Origin: Litorivivens sp041619575 | GTDB taxonomy: Bacteria; Pseudomonadota; Gammaproteobacteria; Pseudomonadales; Spongiibacteraceae | Reading direction: 5' to 3' | DNA length: 11,689 nucleotides | Assembly (NCBI GenBank): GCA_041619575.1 | Contig: JBFKDP010000107.1 | Span: 1-11,689, forward strand | In this document: piece after piece, positions 6,641 through 11,689 of the stretch | How positions within the stretch are numbered: the stretch's first letter is position 1 | How the letters are laid out: every line of letters begins with the position of its first letter | The notes under the pieces: generated by a model | Told to the model about the DNA's origin: nothing | Databases searched by the model: none | Seen by the model: only the letters and a program-made list of their open reading frames with translations | Translations under genes and position numbers: made by a program

Positions 6641-7402
6641 TCAGAACTGCTTTGATCTAAGCATGGCGTCATGGCCACCGTCTGCAAAAAAGATTGAACC
6701 GACCACGAAGCTCGCCTTTTCACTGAGCAAAAAGCAAACCACCTCTGCGATATCCGCCGGCTGCCCTACCCGGCCCAGTGGTACGCTGGCAGCAAAGTCT
6801 TTCATCGCTTGCCCGACGACCGGGTCATCGTTAGAAGCTTCTGCCAGCGGGGTTTGAGTAATGCCTGGCGCCACGGCATTCAGGCGTATTCCCTGTTGAG
6901 CATAGGCGGTTGAGTTAGCGCGAAGCCATTGACTCAATGCGCGCTTGCTGCCCGCGTAGGCATGGTTGGCATCGCTCTTGTCAATCAGTGCGCAGGCCTT
7001 GTCTTCATCTCCAGACAACAACAACCCAGTATAGTCGTCGTCGGGTAGCATGGGCGCAGAGTTGGACGAAATCATCACAATACTGCCCTTGCGCTTGGCC
7101 ACCAACTCTTTGACACCTTCGGTGGTTCCAATAGCTCCGAAATAATTCACCCGGGTTATCAGCGAAAAGGGGCGCACCGCAGGGCCAAGCCCCGCACAGG
7201 GCACAAAACCATCAAGCCCGTCGGGCGCCGCTTTGTGAATACCGTCAATGGCCGCCTGACGGCCCTCGGCCGTCGAAAGATCGGCGATGATATCTGCATC
7301 TTTGATATCCACGACGATAACCTGATGCCCCTCGGCCTGGAGCTGCTGTTTGATGGCTGCGCCAATACCGGTGGCGCCTCCGGTCATTGCATAAAGTCCC
7401 AT
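6641..7402 (-). CDS. short-chain dehydrogenase, 3-alpha-hydroxysteroid dehydrogenase/carbonyl reductase-like
   Basis: This classical SDR of 253 residues has the nucleotide motif TGGATGIG (7-14), an acidic D32 after the second strand that favours NAD(H), DLS at 41-43, CAG (69-71) in place of the usual NNAG, N86 in VNYFG, S112/S113 and the YAGSK active site (Y149, K153). DIKDADIIADLSTAEGR (32-48), PCAGLGP (68-74), the long loop of about 118-146 before the active tyrosine, and a C-terminus ending GGHDAMLRSKQF closely recall the Comamonas testosteroni 3-alpha-HSD/carbonyl reductase, which oxidises 3-alpha-hydroxysteroids and reduces many ketones. TAAGGA upstream of the ATG is a good ribosome binding site. 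It is the last gene of a likely three-gene operon, 37 bases after the esterase. The substrate may be a steroid, a cyclic alcohol or another ketone; the family call is firm, the substrate is not. Confidence 0.9.
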   Translation of the reverse strand: MGLYAMTGGATGIGAAIKQQLQAEGHQVIVVDIKDADIIADLSTAEGRQAAIDGIHKAAPDGLDGFVPCAGLGPAVRPFSLITRVNYFGAIGTTEGVKELVAKRKGSIVMISSNSAPMLPDDDYTGLLLSGDEDKACALIDKSDANHAYAGSKRALSQWLRANSTAYAQQGIRLNAVAPGITQTPLAEASNDDPVVGQAMKDFAASVPLGRVGQPADIAEVVCFLLSEKASFVVGSIFFADGGHDAMLRSKQF

Positions 7403-7439
7403 GATACAGTCCTTATTGATTATGGTTAGGGCGCTTTTT

Positions 7440-8354
7440 TCACGACGCTAAGAGCTGACTGGCCATATAGGCGATGGCATCGTCCGCAGCCTTGAGGGGC
7501 ACGGGCAAACCAAGAAAACCGTGAATCATATCGTCGTAGCAGCGATAATCGGCTTTAACGCCCGCTGCCGAAAGCCGGTCAGCAAAGGCCTTGCCCTCAT
7601 CGCGCAGAGGGTCGTACCCTGCAGTAATGATGGTCGCTGGCGGCATACCAGACAGGTCCGAAGCGCGCAGGGGCGAGGCCAACGGGTTTGCTGCGTCAGC
7701 CTCGCTGTCGAGATAGTGTTTCCAGAACCAGCGCATCATGTCCTGACTCAGAAAGTAGCCTTCCGCAAAATCTTGGTAGGAACCCGTCTCAAAATTGCAG
7801 TCAGTGACCGGGTAAATCAGAAACTGGTGGGCAATCTCGGGACCACCCTTCTCTTTTGCCATCAGGCAGACCGAAGCAGCCAAACAGCCACCGGCGCTGT
7901 CGCCACCGACCAGCAAACGACCATCACCATTCAGACTTGCCATATTGTCGGCACACCATTGGGTGGCGGCGTAGCAATCATCCGGTGCGGCTGGAAATTT
8001 TGCCTCTGGCGCCAGGCGGTAATCCACCGACACCACCACGGCATTCATGGCATCGCACATTTTGCGGCACTGGTCATCGTGAGAGTCGAGGTCACACAGT
8101 ACAAAGCCACCGCCGTGGTAATATGCCAGTACAGGAAAGGGACCTGCGGCATTAGGCGTGTAAATTCTGATCGGCAGGTCTCCGCCGGGACCGGCAATCG
8201 TCTGATTTTCTACCTTGCCAACCGGGTGTACTGTGTCTGCAGGCGGGAAGGCAAAGGCAACCCGGTATTCTTCGGGTGTAATGGTATCCAGCGAAGGCAT
8301 TTCCATGCTGTTCATAAATTCCAGCATATCGGTCAGTTCGGGGCTTACGGCCAT
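7440..8354 (-). CDS. alpha/beta hydrolase, hormone-sensitive lipase (family IV) esterase
   Basis: This 304-residue cytoplasmic esterase has the HSL family hallmarks: the oxyanion-hole HGGG at 80-83, VDYRLAPE (110-117), the nucleophile elbow GDSAGG with S153, and the predicted partners D248 (in GYDPLRDEG) and H278 (in MIHGF). An N-terminal cap of about 50 residues is present, and the length is typical. Family IV enzymes hydrolyse short to medium acyl esters and lactones. No signal peptide is seen. CAGGAG lies six bases before the ATG. It stands between two SDR genes on the same strand (115 bases after the first, 37 before the second), which suggests it cleaves an ester or lactone made in the same pathway. 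Confidence 0.92.
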   Translation of the reverse strand: MAVSPELTDMLEFMNSMEMPSLDTITPEEYRVAFAFPPADTVHPVGKVENQTIAGPGGDLPIRIYTPNAAGPFPVLAYYHGGGFVLCDLDSHDDQCRKMCDAMNAVVVSVDYRLAPEAKFPAAPDDCYAATQWCADNMASLNGDGRLLVGGDSAGGCLAASVCLMAKEKGGPEIAHQFLIYPVTDCNFETGSYQDFAEGYFLSQDMMRWFWKHYLDSEADAANPLASPLRASDLSGMPPATIITAGYDPLRDEGKAFADRLSAAGVKADYRCYDDMIHGFLGLPVPLKAADDAIAYMASQLLAS

Positions 8355-8455
8355 GAGGACTCCTGAGTGTTATTGTTCTGCCATTGAATAGGAACGGGCG
8401 TATCAACCCCTTCCTTTAGCGTGCAAGGAGTCTAGCACTGCCACTTCGACGGCGG

Positions 8456-8475
8456 GAGTTACCAATTGGTTACTC
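8456..8475. promoter_or_regulatory. 20-base dyad overlapping the stop codon of the first operon gene
   Basis: GAGTTACCAATTGGTTACTC reads the same on both strands except for one mismatched position in each half, around a perfect ten-base core ACCAATTGGT. It covers the TAA of the SDR gene (8470-8472) and lies about 100 bases upstream of the esterase ATG. No T-run follows, so it looks more like a protein-binding dyad than a terminator. A role as an internal operator is only inferred. Confidence 0.3.
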
Positions 8476-9288
8476 ATCGACGGTGTAGGCATTGTAGACA
8501 GGATTTCGGTTGGCCATAAGATCGTCAATGCGGCGCTGATATTCCGGCTTGAAATCGTCGTGGGTAAAGATCCAGAAGCGCTCTTCGCGCATCGCATCAA
8601 ACACCAGAGCGGCACACTCCTGAGGGGGCATCCCCTGACTGATACCGTCATCGAGGTACTGCATAAGTTGCTGCTGCCCTTCGCTCGGCGAAGCTTGAGC
8701 TTTTCTGTCCTTGCCGGAGCCAGCGATACCCGTCGCTATCGGGCCCGGGCAAAGTGCAGACACTGTCAGCGGACTTTCCGCCAACTCGTAACGCAGGGTT
8801 TCCGTGTAGGCCAGTACGGCCTGTTTGGCAACGGTATACGGCCCCATCAGAGGAGCAGCCATCAGCCCTGCAAGCGATGAGGTATTGACGATATGGCCCG
8901 CCGTTCCCTGCTTCAACATCCGCGGCACAAAATGATGTACGCCGTAGATAACACCCATCAGATTGATATTGAGAATCCACTGCCAGTCATCCAGCGGCAC
9001 TTCCCAGCTGGCACCACTGATCAAGACACCGGCATTGTTAAACAGCACATCGACCTGACCAAACTGATCCCAGGCAAAGTCGGCCAGTACCGCCACTTGC
9101 GACGAGTCGGCAACATCCGTCTTCAGAAAAACCGCACCCAGTGAATCCGCCAAGGCCTGCAGGCGCTGTTCATTGATATCGGCCAGCACGATGCGCATGC
9201 CTTCCTGTGCACATTGCCGAGCCAAGCCTTCGCCAATTCCGCTGGCTGCTCCCGTTATCACTGCCACCTTGCCTTTAAATTCACGCAT
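8470..9288 (-). CDS. short-chain dehydrogenase/reductase (classical SDR)
   Basis: This 272-residue oxidoreductase has a complete classical SDR set: TGAASGIG (12-19), D37 for NAD preference, DV at 58-59, NNAG (84-87), N107/N109 in the catalytic-Asn region, S138, Y151 and K155. CPGPIATGI near 180-188 closes the cofactor site. The C-terminal 60 residues, with a RFWIFTHDDFKP stretch, are typical of a group of bacterial SDRs of about 275 residues found in lipid, terpenoid and steroid degradation clusters. The substrate is unknown. The ATG is preceded by AGGGGCGAG. It is the first gene of the minus-strand operon and is divergent from the LuxR-type regulator across 144 bases, so it is the likeliest target of that regulator. 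Confidence 0.92.
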   Translation of the reverse strand: MREFKGKVAVITGAASGIGEGLARQCAQEGMRIVLADINEQRLQALADSLGAVFLKTDVADSSQVAVLADFAWDQFGQVDVLFNNAGVLISGASWEVPLDDWQWILNINLMGVIYGVHHFVPRMLKQGTAGHIVNTSSLAGLMAAPLMGPYTVAKQAVLAYTETLRYELAESPLTVSALCPGPIATGIAGSGKDRKAQASPSEGQQQLMQYLDDGISQGMPPQECAALVFDAMREERFWIFTHDDFKPEYQRRIDDLMANRNPVYNAYTVDE

Positions 9289-9432
9289 CGCTCGCCCCTA
9301 TATTATGTTTAGCAAAAACGTTTATCGCAGAAGTCGCAGCGCTAGGCATCGTCTACCTGGACTATGGGGACAGGCCCCTTGCTTTCTTGTAGCATGCGCC
9401 TTCAGGCCCGCATCGCATTATGGATAAGAACA
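9289..9432. promoter_or_regulatory. divergent control region between the SDR operon and the LuxR-type gene
   Basis: This 144-base gap should hold promoters for both directions. An AT-rich stretch at 9300-9326 contains an eight-base palindrome AAACGTTT (9316-9323) and, on the minus strand, CATAAT as a possible -10. A small GGGG-ACAGG-CCCC hairpin sits at 9366-9378, in what would be the regulator's leader if translation starts at 9433. No convincing -35/-10 pair was found for the forward strand. Confidence 0.35.
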
Positions 9433-10557
9433 ATGGACGATCGCGAACATATTTTGCTGGGAGCCATCTACGACGCTCCACTGACCGAACCTGTCTGGAT
9501 CGATTTTCTGCAGACGATACGACGACAACTAAATGCTGACGGCGCCATCATCATGCTGCGCCTGCCCAATGAAATTGACAGTGGCGTTATTATCGCCGAC
9601 GGCATTCCCGGCCTCGATGGCGAAATTGGCGACAACCCCTATAGCGAGCAGTTCTACAGCATCGACCCCTTCGTCAATATACCCGACAACACTACCGTTA
9701 CCCTCGACGAACATCTGGATATGACCGCCCTACTCGACAGTGACTTTTACAAACTGAGCATGGAACCCTTTGGTATTCACCATATCGCGGGCATTGAATT
9801 AAGCAGCGGTTCTGACATTGACGCCAGCCTGCGGCTGACGCGCAATCGAGGCAAAGAGGGTTTTTCAGACGACGACCGCGCTCTGCTGAACAGCCTGATC
9901 CCTCATCTAAAACGCGCACTGCGTATTCATAGTCGCCTGGAAAGTGTGAGCAGCGAGAAGGAGCTCTACGCGCAGGCTGTTTCCCAATTGTCGGTTGCGA
10001 CGTTCTTCTTGAATGAAAAGCAGCAATTGGTCGACAGTAATCCCATGGCGGAAAGGCTGCTGGGGGCAAACCGCGGGCTGACACTGAAGGCCGGCAAGCT
10101 GGCACTGCAACGGCCTGTCGACAATCAGAAATTGCGCAGTGCTATCGAGGCCGCACTCGATGCCCGCATGCGCAAAGACACGGTATTCGCTCAGGCGATG
10201 CCAGTTTACGATAACAGCGGGGAATGCCATCTCGGACTGACCGTAAGACCACTGGCTGTCAAGCGCCATCGCGAACATGACGACGAGGCCGTTATCGCCA
10301 TATTTGTGAGCGATGCCGCAGCCACCATCGATGCACCTCACTCCTCGCTGACTCAGTTATTCGGCTTGACGCCTGCCGAAAGCCGTCTGGCAACGGCTCT
10401 GGCCAATGGGCTCAGCCTGGATGAAGCTAGTGCCAAACTGCATATCAGCCGCAACACCTCGCGAGCCCATTTGCGCTCTATATTTTCAAAGACCGGCGTG
10501 AATCAGCAAACACAGCTAGTGAGCCTAATTTTGAAAAGCGTGGCGCCTCTCGGCTAA
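9433..10557 (+). CDS. LuxR-type helix-turn-helix transcriptional regulator
   Basis: The C-terminal region (about 305-370, counted from the ATG at 9433) is a LuxR/GerE-type HTH: LTPAESRLATALANGLSLDE, then AKLHISRNTSRAHLRSIFSKTGV, where members usually have LT.AE..V......G and VS..TV. The first 165 residues look like a GAF-type sensory region and 180-295 like a PAS fold; both are predicted from hydrophobic pattern only. There is no receiver domain and no recognisable autoinducer-binding signature. ATG codons also exist at 9364 and 9394 (397 and 387 residues), but their extra residues look unlike the family, and 9433 has a weak GGATAAGA upstream, so I prefer 374 residues. It is divergent from the SDR/esterase operon and probably controls it. 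It converges on the epoxide hydrolase. Confidence 0.85.
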   Translation: MDDREHILLGAIYDAPLTEPVWIDFLQTIRRQLNADGAIIMLRLPNEIDSGVIIADGIPGLDGEIGDNPYSEQFYSIDPFVNIPDNTTVTLDEHLDMTALLDSDFYKLSMEPFGIHHIAGIELSSGSDIDASLRLTRNRGKEGFSDDDRALLNSLIPHLKRALRIHSRLESVSSEKELYAQAVSQLSVATFFLNEKQQLVDSNPMAERLLGANRGLTLKAGKLALQRPVDNQKLRSAIEAALDARMRKDTVFAQAMPVYDNSGECHLGLTVRPLAVKRHREHDDEAVIAIFVSDAAATIDAPHSSLTQLFGLTPAESRLATALANGLSLDEASAKLHISRNTSRAHLRSIFSKTGVNQQTQLVSLILKSVAPLG

Positions 10558-10589
10558 GCTCTACTCGCCGATGGCTAGCGACCGTTGCT

Positions 10590-11561
10590 CTAACCAATGT
10601 CCTCCAGAAATTCGAGCAGAATGCGATTCACGTCGTCTGACCTTTCCAGCTGAACCAGATGGCCCGCGCCGGCTACCATTTCCACACGCTTCAAATTCGG
10701 GAACTGCGCCCGCATCAGGCTGATGGGGTCGTCACCGTGAAAAGCCTCCAGATCAACATCGTGCTCGCTGCCAAGAAAATAGGCAGGTACCTCACTCTGG
10801 CGTCCCTCAAGGATCTTGCGCTGCTGCCACTTTAAATCCATGGAGCGATACCAGTTCAGGCCACCAGTAAAACCACTGCGCGAATACTCCGAGTGAAAAA
10901 ATTCAAATTCCGCTTCACTCAGCCAAGGCCAAGGCAGTGGCGGCGCATCGTCCATTGCCTCGATATAGGTCGCATCCGGCGGGTACTTCCAGGTGGCAAA
11001 ATAATCCCCGCCGCCACTGAGCGCCCAAAAAACCTTATGGAGAAAGCTCCCCGGCTCGGCGGCCAAATCCCGGTCGGCAGGGCCAACCGGGCGAAAATAA
11101 TCGATGTGCAAAAAATGTTCTTTTGCCATTTCCGCGTATTCAGTCAGCGGCGACACGTCCGGGTTGTGAGGAGCCGCAGGATTTTCCAGCCCGATAATGG
11201 CTATCACCCGCTCTGGGTGAAGGTGGGCGAGATCGTAGATTGCGAAGGCGCCAAAATCGAGGCCGGCAAATACCGCCTTCTCCAGACCCAGGTGATCGAG
11301 CAAGCCCAGCAAATCGCCGGTAATGGCATCAATCCCGTAGTCACTAGCGTCCGGCGGCGCGTCGGTCTGGCCCATCCCACGCATATCCGGCGCAATCACC
11401 CGGTAACCCGCCGCAGCCAGGGCTTTAATTTGGCGATGCCAACTGAACCACAGGTGGGGAAAACCATGGCACAGCACCACGGGTAAACCTTCGCCTTGTT
11501 CGACGTAGTGCAGGGTGATGCCGTTGATAGTGGCGCGGTGATGATGCAGTAGTGTGGGCAT
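10590..11561 (-). CDS. soluble epoxide hydrolase (alpha/beta hydrolase fold)
   Basis: This 323-residue enzyme should open epoxides to vicinal diols through an aspartyl-ester intermediate. Visible elements are the oxyanion HGFP (32-35), the nucleophile elbow GLDFGA with D102, a lid segment SRSGFTGGLNWYR whose Y238 is the typical epoxide-polarising tyrosine, a likely acid D268 (in SEHDVD) and H301 in GAGHLVQLER. The usual elbow is GHDWG, so Leu101 and Phe103 are substitutions. The Asp nucleophile and the lid NWYR argue for an epoxide hydrolase rather than an esterase; a haloalkane or fluoroacetate dehalogenase is the main alternative. AAGGAG is seven bases before the ATG. It ends 32 bases from the convergent LuxR-type gene with no strong terminator between them. 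No signal peptide is seen. Confidence 0.88.
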   Translation of the reverse strand: MPTLLHHHRATINGITLHYVEQGEGLPVVLCHGFPHLWFSWHRQIKALAAAGYRVIAPDMRGMGQTDAPPDASDYGIDAITGDLLGLLDHLGLEKAVFAGLDFGAFAIYDLAHLHPERVIAIIGLENPAAPHNPDVSPLTEYAEMAKEHFLHIDYFRPVGPADRDLAAEPGSFLHKVFWALSGGGDYFATWKYPPDATYIEAMDDAPPLPWPWLSEAEFEFFHSEYSRSGFTGGLNWYRSMDLKWQQRKILEGRQSEVPAYFLGSEHDVDLEAFHGDDPISLMRAQFPNLKRVEMVAGAGHLVQLERSDDVNRILLEFLEDIG

Positions 11562-11646
11562 TGAGCGGCTCCTTTTCAGTTGAAGAGTAAGAGAATTAGC
11601 TTGGGGGATCTATGACAGGCGGTTCATGTGCTGGCGGGAGGAATAC

Positions 11647-11665
11647 GCTAGGTCAAGGACCTAGC
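11647..11665. promoter_or_regulatory. perfect inverted repeat upstream of the epoxide hydrolase gene
   Basis: GCTAGGTCAAGGACCTAGC is an eight-base perfect inverted repeat with a three-base spacer, 86 bases upstream of the epoxide hydrolase ATG. Flanking GGCGGGAG (11633-11640) and CTCCGCC (11665-11671) are also nearly complementary, so a longer imperfect stem could form. It could be an operator for the epoxide hydrolase, or the terminator or repeat of a gene beyond the window edge. There is no T-run. The rest of 11562-11689 holds no gene I can support. Confidence 0.35.
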
Positions 11666-11689
11666 TCCGCCTCAGCAGCTGAATGTCCA

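Noticed and set aside
7521..8366. A 281-codon open frame on the plus strand opposite the HSL-type esterase
   Set aside because: The minus-strand esterase has all catalytic motifs and a good ribosome binding site. The opposite frame has no recognisable domain and is a codon-bias shadow.
9364..9432. Longer N-terminus for the LuxR-type regulator from ATG 9364 or 9394
   Set aside because: The extra residues (GTGPLLSCSMRLQARIALWIRT) look like translated leader, neither ATG has a ribosome binding site, and a hairpin covers the first. Not fully excluded.
10558..10589. Terminator between the convergent regulator and epoxide hydrolase genes
   Set aside because: Only a four-base CGGC/GCCG pairing with a large loop and no T-run was found.
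10893..11486. A 197-codon open frame opposite the epoxide hydrolase
   Set aside because: The minus strand encodes a complete enzyme; the plus-strand product shows no domain or start signal.

Overview
This 11.7 kb window looks like chromosomal DNA of a Gram-negative gammaproteobacterium, probably a marine or Pseudomonas/Cellvibrio-like lineage. The evidence is a BamC outer-membrane assembly lipoprotein, a lipid A-type acyltransferase, and a dapA-bamC-metallohydrolase-purC neighbourhood that I recall from pseudomonads. Base use is moderately GC-rich throughout. I see no rRNA, tRNA, CRISPR array, insertion sequence or phage gene, and no gene-free stretch longer than about 180 bases. The placement below gammaproteobacteria is a guess from gene style.

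Left half (1-5608), core genes. An LpxL/HtrB-type acyltransferase is preceded by a possible 16-codon leader ORF that overlaps its start. Next comes purC in its long (367-residue) form, behind a 180-base gap holding a plausible promoter and two tandem hairpins. Convergent to purC is a minus-strand group read in the order dapA (lysine and diaminopimelate synthesis), bamC (outer-membrane protein assembly) and a YycJ/WalJ-like metallo-beta-lactamase-fold hydrolase. A GC-rich hairpin lies between the two converging units. Divergent from dapA is a small exported protein that looks like a DUF3806 member.

Right half (5641-11689), accessory metabolism. An AEC-family permease on the minus strand comes first. 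A likely minus-strand catabolic operon follows, read SDR dehydrogenase, hormone-sensitive-lipase-type esterase, then a second SDR resembling 3-alpha-hydroxysteroid dehydrogenase/carbonyl reductase; it ends at a hairpin with a downstream T-run. A LuxR-type HTH regulator is transcribed divergently from the operon's first gene, and a soluble epoxide hydrolase converges on the regulator. Together these supply epoxide opening, alcohol/ketone oxidoreduction and ester cleavage, which fits breakdown of an alicyclic, steroid-like or terpenoid compound. The substrate cannot be read from sequence, and no monooxygenase or CoA-ligase lies inside the window.

No clearly new biological system is visible. The most interesting unexplained signals are the structured purC leader, the near-perfect 20-base dyad on the stop codon of the first operon gene, the 19-base inverted repeat upstream of the epoxide hydrolase, and the catabolic cluster with its divergent regulator.
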